A DNA stretch of 45,996 bases, from assembly GCA_002310015.1 (NCBI GenBank), contig DBYQ01000066.1, forward strand, positions 9,120-55,115, written 5' to 3'. Below the pieces are notes generated by a model. The model was not told the origin of the DNA, ran no database searches, and saw only the letters and a program-made list of their open reading frames with translations. The translations under genes and the position numbers were made by a program. The DNA comes from Bacteroidales bacterium UBA1182 (GTDB lineage Bacteria; Bacteroidota; Bacteroidia; Bacteroidales; Bacteroidaceae). Positions 26,242 to 36,322 of the stretch are shown here, in pieces. Each line of letters starts with the position of its first letter. Position 1 is the first letter of the stretch.

Positions 26242-29200
26242 TTAGAGGTTAATCTTTAATCCAAAAGAGAAATTGGTTGACTGAGGCAGCAAGCCACGGT
26301 CCACACCACGTGTAAGAACATTGTTACTTGCAGAGAATTCAGGATCTGAACCCAGATACTTGGTAAGAGTAAACAGATTATTAGCTGAACCCCACACAGT
26401 AATACCCTGCAGATAAGTACTGGTGAAAGGAATCTTATAACTCAAGGTTATATTCTTAAGACGCAGATAAGAACCGTCTTCAATCCAACGATCTGAGAAA
26501 CGGTTGTTTCCATGAGGATCACCAAAGTCTGCTCTTGGAATATCCGTAATCTGGCCCTCTGCTGTCCAACGGTTGGTAACAGCCACAGTCTGGTTCATGA
26601 ATCTGGAACCGCTCTCAAGCAACATACGCTGATAGTTATAGATATCACCGCCTACAGAATATGTGAATGTAGCACTCAATGAAAGGTTTTTATACCCCAT
26701 GCGTGTAAAGATACGGCCATAGAAATCAGGATTAGGATCACCTATCACGGTCATATCATTCTCATCAATGATATTCTTGGCATCACCGTCCAAATTTGCA
26801 AAAATCATGTCGCCGGCTTCAAAAGCTGTTTCAGCGCCTGTGTCAGAAACCATGTGTAAACCGGATGCTTTAGCCTGATCCTCTGAGGCAAAGACTCCAT
26901 TAGTCTTATAGCCATAGAATACACCTACGGGAGAACCCTCCTGAGTCCTAATCGTAGCACCACAATATTCATAATCTATCTCCTTGCCACCTGGCAACTT
27001 GTCAACCGTATTCTTGTAATGACCTATACTGGCGCCAGCCTCCCACTTGAACTGAGGTGAGTTAATGATCTTAACATTGAAAGAAGCATCAAATCCCTTG
27101 TTGCTGAGAGAGCCGCCATTGCTCCAGGTATTAGGAAGACCTGTAAGATATGAAAGTGAACTTACTGAAAGCAGATTGTCTGTCTTGCTGCTGAAAACAT
27201 TTGCAGAGACATTGAGACGATTATTGAAGAGATTCATCTCCAGACCTGCCGTAAGTTTCCTGGTCGTCTCCCATTCAAGGGAGGTATTACCTATATTAGC
27301 AAGACTTACACCATTCACTCCAAGAACCTTGACAGGCGAGAAATAACTTCTTGATGCTGAATCATCAAATCCGTCATTACCGGTTATGTCAAGTCCCGCA
27401 TTCAACTTAAGATAATTGACAAAATCAAGATTGAACCAAGGCTCTGCTGAAACCAGCCAAGCACCTGATATGGATGGGAATATTCCCCAAGGCACTCCAA
27501 AGAGTTTCATTCCGTTTGAAACATCTCCGCCGAATCTGGAAGAAGAAGTAACACCCATACTTGCTGAAAGATAATACCTCTCCTTGAAATTATAATCACC
27601 CTGAGCCCACCATGTTATTGAAATATCCTTGGTGTCTGTTCCATCCGTATCCTTATACTGAAGATCTCCATTCATGTTTGGAGTCTTATCATTTCCGGAA
27701 TTGTATCCCGTCATGGATGTCTGGTATAACGAATTGTTTACATAACGTACGCCTCCGCGAACATCAACATCATGTGCACCGTAGCGTCTGTTAAATGTGA
27801 CATAGGTATCACTGCTGAATCCGTCCTGCTTGGCATTCATGGCAGACACCTTGTTCTGAACCATTCCGATACCTTCAACGCGGAATTCAGGAGTTCCATC
27901 CAGCGGAATATAGTAATTCTCATCAGCATTTGTCAGCACATATGAGAAATGCTCATAGAGTGTCAGTCTGCGACGCTTTCCGAACTGCCATTTGGGAGTA
28001 ACGGCAAGAGTGATAAGACGGTTTCCGAAATAGTTCTTGTTAAGCCCCTCACCATTAACCAAAATAGCCAACGGATTGGAAAGAGAGTTCTCTCCACCCA
28101 ACACCTCATTAAGATAATCATCCTCTATGGCAACATAATCAGTCAAACGGCCCTGATCATCATATGAGTAGGGAGAAAGGAACGGAGACTTTACCAATGA
28201 CAGGAATCCCGGAGAATTAATCATCTGATTATTTACCTCCACAGGCGCTCCGTCATCACGCATATCACGGGTAATGTCACTGTAGTTTGCATCAAACCGG
28301 AGTGAAAGATGATCACTCAAAATGATGTCTGAATTAAGACGCAGGTTGAAACGTGAGAAATCATTATCAACTAAAGTGGCGTCACCCATGGCATAACCTA
28401 CTGAAAGGTTATAATTGGCTATTTCATCACCACCCTGCACATTCACATTATAATTCTGAACGAAAGCCTCTCTGTAAACCTCCTTACTCCAATCCGTATT
28501 ATTATGATAAGTATAATAATAGGGATTGCTCTTAATATTAGGATCATTATTGAGGAACTTGTAGTTATTAAGCTTAGCGCCCGTTGTACCCAAAAGCTCT
28601 GATGCGTATGACCTGTACTGACTGGCATTCATCATTTCAGGCATACCGGGCAGTGTCTGATAAGAACCTATCAGATTGACGTCAATCTTGGTAGCCATAC
28701 TTTTATTACGTTTTGACTTGATAAGTATGACACCATTGGCGCCCTTGGCTCCATATATACCGTAGCCGTTCTTGAGAATCTCAACAGACTCAATATCCTC
28801 AAGCTGAAGGTTTGCCAGCAGATTATTATAAAATCCGTCATGCATGGCAATGCGGTCATAGCCCATATCTAAAATGATACCGTCCAGGACCACCAGCGGC
28901 TGAGTATTGATATTAAGAGTATTGATACCGTCTATCTGCATATACGCACCCACACCCAACTGGCCGGAACGGATTACAGATAACACACTTCCCTGAAGGG
29001 ATTGCTGTATCTGATTGTCCACCTCAATATCAGCTCCCAGATTGGCAATCCTGGCACTGACTGAACTTGTGGAAACAGTCTGAGAAGAATAGATCTCTGA
29101 GAATGCATCAGAATACATCATTACGTTTATCTCATCTGTCTTGCCATTGAGGGAACGTACAACAGTGTTGCATCCGTCAACAGAGAAAGTCAAAGATGAT

Positions 29201-29445
29201 ACATAATCAGGCACCTTTATTGAGAAAGAGCCGTCAGACTTGGTCATTGTAGAATGAAGCGCATTGTTATAAGCCTGAACTCTGACACCCGCCATCGCAG
29301 TACCTAAAGCTGCATCGGTTACAATACCAGTTACCACCACTGTATTCTCAGAATTATCATTCTGAGCAGGAACAATAGCCGGCATTAGCAACATTAAACT
29401 GGCCAGCCCTAAAGGCATAAACCTCTTTTTGTTTATTATTTTCAT
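26242..29445 (-). CDS. SusC/RagA-family TonB-dependent transporter (second pair)
   Basis: 1067 residues; signal peptide ends MPAIVPAQ. A carboxypeptidase-regulatory-like domain (about 35-110: VVVTGIVTDAALGTAMAGVRVQAYN ... SDGSFSIKVPD) is followed by the plug (about 120-245), whose key segment is QPLVVLDGIILD ... LEDIESVEILKNGYGIYGAKGANGVILIKSK. A 22-strand barrel follows, ending in FSFGLKINL. No STN signalling domain is present, so it is not wired to an ECF sigma factor. It imports oligosaccharides across the outer membrane with its SusD partner, powered by TonB. It starts 14 bp after the FAS1 lipoprotein gene and ends 12 bp before SusD, so all three are translated from one mRNA. The plug and N-terminal domain differ clearly from the first SusC, so this is not a recent duplicate. 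Confidence 0.95.
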   Translation of the reverse strand: MKIINKKRFMPLGLASLMLLMPAIVPAQNDNSENTVVVTGIVTDAALGTAMAGVRVQAYNNALHSTMTKSDGSFSIKVPDYVSSLTFSVDGCNTVVRSLNGKTDEINVMMYSDAFSEIYSSQTVSTSSVSARIANLGADIEVDNQIQQSLQGSVLSVIRSGQLGVGAYMQIDGINTLNINTQPLVVLDGIILDMGYDRIAMHDGFYNNLLANLQLEDIESVEILKNGYGIYGAKGANGVILIKSKRNKSMATKIDVNLIGSYQTLPGMPEMMNASQYRSYASELLGTTGAKLNNYKFLNNDPNIKSNPYYYTYHNNTDWSKEVYREAFVQNYNVNVQGGDEIANYNLSVGYAMGDATLVDNDFSRFNLRLNSDIILSDHLSLRFDANYSDITRDMRDDGAPVEVNNQMINSPGFLSLVKSPFLSPYSYDDQGRLTDYVAIEDDYLNEVLGGENSLSNPLAILVNGEGLNKNYFGNRLITLAVTPKWQFGKRRRLTLYEHFSYVLTNADENYYIPLDGTPEFRVEGIGMVQNKVSAMNAKQDGFSSDTYVTFNRRYGAHDVDVRGGVRYVNNSLYQTSMTGYNSGNDKTPNMNGDLQYKDTDGTDTKDISITWWAQGDYNFKERYYLSASMGVTSSSRFGGDVSNGMKLFGVPWGIFPSISGAWLVSAEPWFNLDFVNYLKLNAGLDITGNDGFDDSASRSYFSPVKVLGVNGVSLANIGNTSLEWETTRKLTAGLEMNLFNNRLNVSANVFSSKTDNLLSVSSLSYLTGLPNTWSNGGSLSNKGFDASFNVKIINSPQFKWEAGASIGHYKNTVDKLPGGKEIDYEYCGATIRTQEGSPVGVFYGYKTNGVFASEDQAKASGLHMVSDTGAETAFEAGDMIFANLDGDAKNIIDENDMTVIGDPNPDFYGRIFTRMGYKNLSLSATFTYSVGGDIYNYQRMLLESGSRFMNQTVAVTNRWTAEGQITDIPRADFGDPHGNNRFSDRWIEDGSYLRLKNITLSYKIPFTSTYLQGITVWGSANNLFTLTKYLGSDPEFSASNNVLTRGVDRGLLPQSTNFSFGLKINL

Positions 29446-29459
29446 ATAACCTAACTTTA

Positions 29460-31208
29460 TTATTCAAAAACCGGTTCAAGCATGATACAATCAAGCCACA
29501 TCTCATGGGAGTATTTTGTATAGTTGCTGTTGTCAAGAGCACTCTTAATCTTAACTACAGCTTTAGGAGAATTGTTCTTATAGCTGCAATCGCGAAGAGT
29601 AAACGGACCTACAACAATAGTATCTGGTTTTTGCAGATTACTCCCTATCTCATAAGTCTTATCGTATTTCTTTTTACCAACTTTTATCTTTTCATCAATA
29701 ACCGTCTCATATTTATCACCTACAACATATTGTACGGAAGGATGAACAAGAGTAACCGGATTATCGGAACCGGTATTGGCAAAGAATACCAACTTAAGCT
29801 TATATTGTCCCTTCAAGTTATCAGGAATCTCAAAATCCAGAACATAACCTACACCATTCTTTTCCAACTGCATGACGCGGACATTCGTTTTCTTGCCGTT
29901 AACTTCATAAAGAATGTTTTTAGGAGAGGCCTTCTTATATTCACTGGAATATACCAAGCTTTCTGCCTCAAGTTTGATTGTTTTATGGAAAACAGAATCA
30001 GTATAAGGCCACTTGTTCCTGATGTATATTTTACCGTTACTGCAAATAACAGAATCATCGCAAAGGTCCTTATGGAATAATCCGCCTAAGCCATACGGGT
30101 TACGATAAATATGATATGGGTATCCATCCTGTTCATCGTTTTTCTTGAATAATGTGGATGTAACAGAATCCCTTCCTTCATTCTTCTGGATCTTAAGATT
30201 AAAAAAAGCATCAGTAAGCATGGATACTCTTGTCCAGTATGTCTGGAGATCAGCATCATCATCAGATATGATAGGAATGGTATCATTTCCTACTATATTG
30301 TAACCGCTGACATATTGGAAATACCCCTTGACTGAATCAAAGACAGAACTCCACAACTGAGGTGAAGGAAGAACCACAGCGTAACTGCTGTCCTCAACGT
30401 TTATGAAACTCTTGTATTTGGTCATCAGTTCATTTGACGTGATAACAACGGAGTCCAACCATTCCTTTTCACCGGTCTCCATATTGATTTCACCAGGCAC
30501 GCTCTTGTTTGGATCAATTGTTTTAACAGTATAACTGGCAAACCATTTTCCAAAAAGAGTATCATATCTGTATTCCTTATTATTGGCACTCTTGTAAACA
30601 GTATTGCCTGTCAGGTAGTCATATATGTTAGGACTGTAAGGAACAGTACCGTTTAGAATATGAAGAAGACCATTTGTACAACGGATATTTGTACGGTTAT
30701 AACCTACAGTATGAAAGGTTTTTTCATGATCTGCAGTATAACTCTTATCGTTCATCATCTTGACACGCTCATAAGTCCTGGTTCCTACGGAATGTTTAAA
30801 ACGTGCTACATGATTCAGGATGAAATCCCTACCCACCTCAATATTTTCTTCAGGAGACTTGTTTCTCTTAGCATATGTATTCTTCCAAACAGTCTCATCA
30901 ATATTAGTTGGCAACCATACCGTGAAATACTGATCATCAGTCAACAGATCCCAATAAGTGACAAGTGTCTTGTTCTTGCCATTATAAACATAGGTGTTTT
31001 GAAGAGTCTGAGCAAAATATTGAGCATCAAGGTTACCGTTTTTACCCAATTCCTCAATCGTTGCGCCAAGGGTACTTACAGACTCACCGTTATCCGTTTT
31101 GTAGCTGTAATGGTCTTTCCACACATCGCTCTCACAAGATGACAGAACAACTGATGCAACAATCAACACCCTGACAGGTTTGATTAGCGCTTTAATTAAA
31201 TTATTCAT
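29460..31208 (-). CDS. Fasciclin-like surface lipoprotein before the second SusC
   Basis: 582 residues; signal ends VVLSSC (Cys25), followed by ESDVWKD, again an acidic surface-export signal. A FAS1-type domain spans about 45-190 (TYWDLLTDDQYFTVWLPTNIDETVW ... NGLLHILNGTVPYSPNIYDYL). A second, more diverged one spans about 255-405 (SYAVVLPSPQLWSSVFD ... NGKIYIRNKWPYTDS). The final 175 residues, from TIKLEAESLVYSSEYKKASP to LDCIMLEPVFE, are a beta-sandwich of the carbohydrate-binding kind. The end resembles the C-terminal layout of the FAS1 protein at 12503-14701. It sits where no classical Sus component is expected: ahead of SusC, 14 bp away. A role as cell-surface glycan-binding protein of this SusCD complex is inferred from location and domain make-up. 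Confidence 0.8.
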   Translation of the reverse strand: MNNLIKALIKPVRVLIVASVVLSSCESDVWKDHYSYKTDNGESVSTLGATIEELGKNGNLDAQYFAQTLQNTYVYNGKNKTLVTYWDLLTDDQYFTVWLPTNIDETVWKNTYAKRNKSPEENIEVGRDFILNHVARFKHSVGTRTYERVKMMNDKSYTADHEKTFHTVGYNRTNIRCTNGLLHILNGTVPYSPNIYDYLTGNTVYKSANNKEYRYDTLFGKWFASYTVKTIDPNKSVPGEINMETGEKEWLDSVVITSNELMTKYKSFINVEDSSYAVVLPSPQLWSSVFDSVKGYFQYVSGYNIVGNDTIPIISDDDADLQTYWTRVSMLTDAFFNLKIQKNEGRDSVTSTLFKKNDEQDGYPYHIYRNPYGLGGLFHKDLCDDSVICSNGKIYIRNKWPYTDSVFHKTIKLEAESLVYSSEYKKASPKNILYEVNGKKTNVRVMQLEKNGVGYVLDFEIPDNLKGQYKLKLVFFANTGSDNPVTLVHPSVQYVVGDKYETVIDEKIKVGKKKYDKTYEIGSNLQKPDTIVVGPFTLRDCSYKNNSPKAVVKIKSALDNSNYTKYSHEMWLDCIMLEPVFE

Positions 31209-31246
31209 ATCGATTATTTTTTTTATTCAAATTAAGTTCATCTTTG

Positions 31247-32962
31247 TTATTGAGCTTTATGACTTTGCTCACGCTCTGTAGAATAAGCTGAATTCTGTAT
31301 AAGCTTATCATTGATCTTTATCTCATCATAATTGATGGGAAGGAACAAACCTTTCAAGTTCTTAAGTTTATTTGTAATAACACTGCTGTTTGAACCATTT
31401 GGGTTTTTTCCTGCTACTTTCTGAGAAACATAATCAGCATTTCCATCTCTCAAAGCTTTACGTACCAGATCAAACCAACGCTTGCCCTCAAACATCAATT
31501 CTCTACGACGCTCAGCAAGCACAAGCTCTTCCATGTCATTTACAGTATTGTACTTGTTATAATCCAACGGAGTGGAAGCATAACGGGGATAGCAAATGGC
31601 GCGCTTATTAACCGCATCTACAAGATCAAAGGCTTTCTTAAGCATAGAGTTTACAGAATCAGCATCAGCTGTCTGCTTAGCCCACATTACATATGCTTCA
31701 GCCTCCATAAGCATTATATCCGTATAACGGTAAACAATCCAGTTGGGTTCAGAATTATTCTGACGTCTGGTGCCGACGCTGCTGGATGGAGCCGTGCCAT
31801 CTTTCATATTATACTTAACAGATTGATAAACATATTTTACAATACCTTTATCTGAACCTGATTCAAGGATATTCTGATAATATCTTATATCATAATTATT
31901 ATCGAATACGGCATCGCTACTTCCTCTGTTAATGCGAGAAGTTGCTTTAAGCCTACCCGTGGTACTGTTCTGACCATTATAATAACTTGAAACAAAAGGA
32001 TTAGAGCTGTTTCTGTCAAACGGCAACTCAAATATGGTTTCAAAAGATTTACCATCACCGAATATCTCATTATAAGCATTTCCGCAAACATCACTTCCTA
32101 CAGTTTCTGCTATAAGCGGATAACCATTTATGAGATCTATAGTACAATCCAAGCCCTGAGCGGCTTTGATTGCAGGATATTCCACCACTAACTTAATGGA
32201 ATCTATATATTTACAATGATCAATGCAATTCTTCCAGTCTCCTTTCCAAAGATACATATCAGCAAGCAAAGCCTCTATAGCAGTGCGTGTAAAGCGGGAG
32301 GTATTCTCCTGATCACGGGCAGAAATCTGCTTCTTTTGCCAGTTTGATGAGAAGTGACCTTGAGCAGCTTTCTTATAATTCTCCAAATCGCTGATAAGAG
32401 ACTCAAGAATATCATCAAACTTAGTCTGTCCTATAAAGAAATCCTTAGTGTCATCAATAGAAGGCTCTGTAACATAAGGAACATCTCCGAATGCACGGAT
32501 CAGATACCAATAGCAGAGACTGCGAATGGCTATGGCTTCAGCCTCGACAGCCGCAAGTTCTGAGCCATGGAAGTTAGGATCCTTCACCTTTACCTCCGGG
32601 GCATAATGCAGGACGGTATTGGCATAATTGATGGCTTTATAGAAACAAAGATATGTGGTCAGAGAATTCTTGGAAGTAAAATTCTCATTAATGAACTGGG
32701 AAAGATCATCATCACCGGAATTATCTGTTCCAGGGATGATATTGTCAGAACGCATCTCACCCCAGGCCGCCATCCTGGTTACACAATCAGAGGTCTCAAG
32801 AGAAGCATATGCTCCTAAAAGAACACTTTCCACGTCCTTTTCATTGGTCCAGAAATTTTCCAGGACCACCTCATTAAGAGGCATAAGAGTCAGGAAGTCC
32901 TCGCAAGATGTGACTGACAGTCCCACCATTGCTACAAGTATATATGATTTAATCTTTTTCAT
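31247..32962 (-). CDS. SusD/RagB-family glycan-binding lipoprotein (first pair)
   Basis: 571 residues from ATG 32962, preferred over the ATG at 32974 because an AAGGA motif lies 6 nt ahead of it. The lipoprotein signal ends VTSC (Cys20), followed by EDFLTL, the standard SusD surface signal. The N-terminal NEVVLENFWTNEKDVESVLLGAYASL is a textbook SusD start; later come AVEAEAIAIRSLCYWYLIRAFGDVPYV and RYTDIMLMEAEAYVMW, and ELVLAERRRELMFEGKRWFDLVRKAL near the C-terminus is the conserved SusD-RagB motif. It follows its SusC by 18 bp. It should bind xylan- or arabinoxylan-type oligosaccharides with SusC, judging from the linked enzymes. This is the more canonical of the two SusD proteins here. Confidence 0.96.
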   Translation of the reverse strand: MKKIKSYILVAMVGLSVTSCEDFLTLMPLNEVVLENFWTNEKDVESVLLGAYASLETSDCVTRMAAWGEMRSDNIIPGTDNSGDDDLSQFINENFTSKNSLTTYLCFYKAINYANTVLHYAPEVKVKDPNFHGSELAAVEAEAIAIRSLCYWYLIRAFGDVPYVTEPSIDDTKDFFIGQTKFDDILESLISDLENYKKAAQGHFSSNWQKKQISARDQENTSRFTRTAIEALLADMYLWKGDWKNCIDHCKYIDSIKLVVEYPAIKAAQGLDCTIDLINGYPLIAETVGSDVCGNAYNEIFGDGKSFETIFELPFDRNSSNPFVSSYYNGQNSTTGRLKATSRINRGSSDAVFDNNYDIRYYQNILESGSDKGIVKYVYQSVKYNMKDGTAPSSSVGTRRQNNSEPNWIVYRYTDIMLMEAEAYVMWAKQTADADSVNSMLKKAFDLVDAVNKRAICYPRYASTPLDYNKYNTVNDMEELVLAERRRELMFEGKRWFDLVRKALRDGNADYVSQKVAGKNPNGSNSSVITNKLKNLKGLFLPINYDEIKINDKLIQNSAYSTEREQSHKAQ

Positions 32963-32980
32963 AATATCCTTCATTAAAGA

Positions 32981-35900
32981 TTAGAACTGTACTGAAACAC
33001 CGCATGAAATTGACTTGGAACGAGGAGTCTGTGAATTATCCTTGGCTACGCTGCCACGGCCTCCACTACCGGCACTCTCAGGATCCAAACCTGAATACTT
33101 GGTGAATGTCAACACATTGTTAAGGTTGAAGTTAAAGCTTATACTGCTTACATGCAGTTTCTTTGTGATCTTGGGATCCAGTGAGTAGTTCAACACTGTA
33201 TTGTTCCAACGAAGGAATGAACCATCCTCAACATAACGGTCTGAACCGAGAGAGTTATAACCATACTGGTGGAGAGCACGCGGCATGATGGTGTCATCAC
33301 CCTCAACACGCCAACGCCAGTTGATGGCAGCAGATGTGTTATCTGTATTGTACATCATCTCCGCATTCTGACGTGAACCGTTAACGATTCTGTTACCGTA
33401 ACGGAAGTTGAACTGGTTGCTCCATCTCAGGCGTCCCCATGATATGTTGAAACCGAAACCACCGTTGAGTTTAGGCAGAGAACTACCCAAATAGACTATA
33501 TCAAGCTCATTGATGTTACCGTCATGGTTAATATCCTCATAAATGGCATCGCCACCAACAAACTCATAGTTGGTACGACCTATACCATAGTCAAACATCA
33601 TAGGCCTGGTGTAGTATCTTCCGTTCTTATACACCTTAATAACCTCACCGTTAGCATCTCTTGCTACAGGAGCATTAGGACCTTTAACATATTTTTCTTC
33701 TTCATCATCATACACGCTGTACTGATATACGCCCTGACTCTTGAATCCATATATTGAACCGAAGGCATTCTTAAGAGCTACGTATGACAGATAAGAACCG
33801 TTCTTATAGTCAAAATCATTTGTCATCTTCTCCAACAGAGTAGGATTCAGCTCAAGAATCTGGTTGGTGTTATCAGCAAAGTTGATGTTTGCTCCTATAT
33901 TGAAATCCTGTCCCCACAGTCTGGTTGAGAAAATACGGTTGGCACTAACGCTCAACTCCCAACCCTGGTTACGCATAGTTCCGTCATTTGCAACAGGCTT
34001 GGTTGTATAACCTGAAGATGAAGGAATGGCATAACCTGACTGAATCATATTTGTGGTAAGACGGTCATAAACCTCAACACCGACGTTGACCTTACCTCTG
34101 AAGAACCCGAAATCAAATCCCAGGTTCCAGGAATTAGTCTCCTCCCACTGCATCTTGCTGGCACGAATATTGTCCGGTTTCATTGTTGACTGTCCCATAT
34201 ATGAATCGCCACTGGAATACTTACTGTAGAACATACCGTCACCACCGGGAGCGTTACCCTGTAAACCCCAGCTGAAACGGATGGCCAGCATATCAAGAAT
34301 ACCGGATTGACGGATACGCTCCATGAAATTCTCATCAATTATATTCCAACGGCCATTGGCTGACGGGAACGCAGCCCAACGGTTTGCATCACCAAAACGG
34401 GTATTGCCGTCTGCACGTACAGAGAAATCCAGTGAATATTTACTCTTATAAGAATAGTGGGCAGTAAACGCTGCATTCATACTGCGACTACGGCTTGCAC
34501 TGGTTGAAATACTGTTGATGTTACCGGGAAGACCAACTGACTCAAACTTTGAAGGAAGTCCTGTCAAGCCACCATTCTGTCCTTTACTGTTACTGGTGTT
34601 AATCTGACCTCTAACCATCATCATAAACGAGTGGTTGGGGTTATTCAGATGAGGAATGAATGTAAGAGAATGGGTGGTATTGATTGAAGAACTCTTGTTT
34701 GAATTTGCAGAAACGGAGTTTGCGTTGCTGTCTGCCCATCCATTTCTAGCCAAACTGGAAGGAGTGTAATTATCACCACCGCTGTTTGTAACACCAAACG
34801 TTATACGGCCCTCATATGTAAGTTTAGTCTGATCGTTCTCAAGACCGAGCAGATTGTAGTTAATTGAGAACTGAGGATTGACGTTAAGTGAAGTACTGTA
34901 CTGCTTTTTCTCTGCAGCCTCAGCAACAGGGTTGCTGTTACTGGGAAGTTCATCAGATGCAGAAGGAAGCATGTGATAGAATTCACCGGTTGAGTTTCCA
35001 TCAGCATCCTCATAATATATTGCCAGGTTAGGCATCATCTTCATGGCTGTACCAATAGCGGCAGAATTCTGCTTGTTCTTGGAATAAGTCATGGAGAAGT
35101 CTGTAGAGATCCTGATACGCTCTGAAACGAAGTAGTCAAAAGCCACACGTGTAGTAAAACGGTTCATCTTCTGACCTATAACAGAACCATCCTGACTATC
35201 AAAACCGGCTGAAATACGGAAGTTGGCCTTATCACCGCCACCTGATACATTGACGTTATGTGAATGCTGCAGACCTACCTGCTTAACAGCTGCTACCCAG
35301 TCTGTGTTATCATTATACATCTCATATTCAGAGAAATTCCTGTCATAATTAAGCTCAATGATATCTGCAGCTTCATCACTCATGGCAGGATTGAAGAAAG
35401 ACTCCTTCATGAACATGGTGTATTGATCACCATTCAACAGTTTATAGCCCTCAGGCTGCCATGTTGCATTGAGTCTATATGAGTAACCGACACGGGTCTT
35501 ACCGCGCTGACCACGCTTGGTCTTGATCTCCATGACACCATTGGCACCACGTGCACCCCAAAGGGCAGTTGCGGCAGCATCCCTAAGAATATTGATAGAG
35601 GCAATATCCTCAGGATTGATGTTAAGAAGCTCTGATACCTTCTCAGTATTCTGAGACTCATTAGTGTAGTCAAAGTTGTTCTTAAGGTTACTCTCAATCT
35701 CCCAAATGTTACCGTCCACAACAATCAACGGGTTGGCATCACCGGTCATGGTGGTCACACCGCGAAGGTGCATGGTAGAACGGGCACCAAGGTCACCGGA
35801 GTTGAACACGATATCAAGTCCGGGAACACGACCCTGAAGAGCCTCATCAACCGTGGTCATACCCAAACCCTCAAACTCTTCCATGTTGATGGTTGTAATG

Positions 35901-36310
35901 GCCGATCCAACCTCACGCAGAGGAATGGGTAATCCATTACCCTCAAGGACACGGTCAGCAATGATATCAACAGGAGGAAGATCTGACTGATCTTTCATCT
36001 TGATCTCAAAGTAAAGCTTGTCAATAGGAATATCGACAGTTTCATAACCTACGTATGAAATCTGTATCCTGTCCTTAGGGTTTTTAAGCTGGAAAGAGAA
36101 GTTACCTTCAATATCGGTAATGGCATGAGCCACAATACGGTCTGCTGCATCTCTTTCTGTAACGTTAACCATCATCATAGGGCCGTCATTGTCTTCAATG
36201 ACACCGCTTATGATGTCACCGGCTTTCTGAGCTAAAAGCAAGCTTGGCAATGTTGCCAAAGCAAAAGCAAAAGCCCCTTTCAATAATCTGTTATTGTATT
36301 TCATCTTCAT
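32981..36310 (-). CDS. SusC/RagA-family TonB-dependent transporter (first pair)
   Basis: 1109 residues; signal peptide ends PSLLLAQ. A carboxypeptidase-regulatory-like domain (about 32-105: GDIISGVIEDNDGPMMMVNVTERD ... ISYVGYETVDIPI) precedes the plug (about 125-265). The plug carries LQGRVPGLDIVFNSGDLG, LIVVDGN and INPEDIASINILRDAAATALWGARGANGVMEIKTKRG, which is the SusC signature. The barrel ends ISCGVSVQF with terminal Phe. No STN domain. Transport of oligosaccharides is TonB-dependent and shared with the SusD that starts 18 bp downstream. It begins 12 bp after the four-FAS1-type lipoprotein gene. An alternative start at codon 3 (MKYNN) is possible. Confidence 0.96.
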   Translation of the reverse strand: MKMKYNNRLLKGAFAFALATLPSLLLAQKAGDIISGVIEDNDGPMMMVNVTERDAADRIVAHAITDIEGNFSFQLKNPKDRIQISYVGYETVDIPIDKLYFEIKMKDQSDLPPVDIIADRVLEGNGLPIPLREVGSAITTINMEEFEGLGMTTVDEALQGRVPGLDIVFNSGDLGARSTMHLRGVTTMTGDANPLIVVDGNIWEIESNLKNNFDYTNESQNTEKVSELLNINPEDIASINILRDAAATALWGARGANGVMEIKTKRGQRGKTRVGYSYRLNATWQPEGYKLLNGDQYTMFMKESFFNPAMSDEAADIIELNYDRNFSEYEMYNDNTDWVAAVKQVGLQHSHNVNVSGGGDKANFRISAGFDSQDGSVIGQKMNRFTTRVAFDYFVSERIRISTDFSMTYSKNKQNSAAIGTAMKMMPNLAIYYEDADGNSTGEFYHMLPSASDELPSNSNPVAEAAEKKQYSTSLNVNPQFSINYNLLGLENDQTKLTYEGRITFGVTNSGGDNYTPSSLARNGWADSNANSVSANSNKSSSINTTHSLTFIPHLNNPNHSFMMMVRGQINTSNSKGQNGGLTGLPSKFESVGLPGNINSISTSASRSRSMNAAFTAHYSYKSKYSLDFSVRADGNTRFGDANRWAAFPSANGRWNIIDENFMERIRQSGILDMLAIRFSWGLQGNAPGGDGMFYSKYSSGDSYMGQSTMKPDNIRASKMQWEETNSWNLGFDFGFFRGKVNVGVEVYDRLTTNMIQSGYAIPSSSGYTTKPVANDGTMRNQGWELSVSANRIFSTRLWGQDFNIGANINFADNTNQILELNPTLLEKMTNDFDYKNGSYLSYVALKNAFGSIYGFKSQGVYQYSVYDDEEEKYVKGPNAPVARDANGEVIKVYKNGRYYTRPMMFDYGIGRTNYEFVGGDAIYEDINHDGNINELDIVYLGSSLPKLNGGFGFNISWGRLRWSNQFNFRYGNRIVNGSRQNAEMMYNTDNTSAAINWRWRVEGDDTIMPRALHQYGYNSLGSDRYVEDGSFLRWNNTVLNYSLDPKITKKLHVSSISFNFNLNNVLTFTKYSGLDPESAGSGGRGSVAKDNSQTPRSKSISCGVSVQF

Positions 36311-36322
36311 TTGATTTGCTGA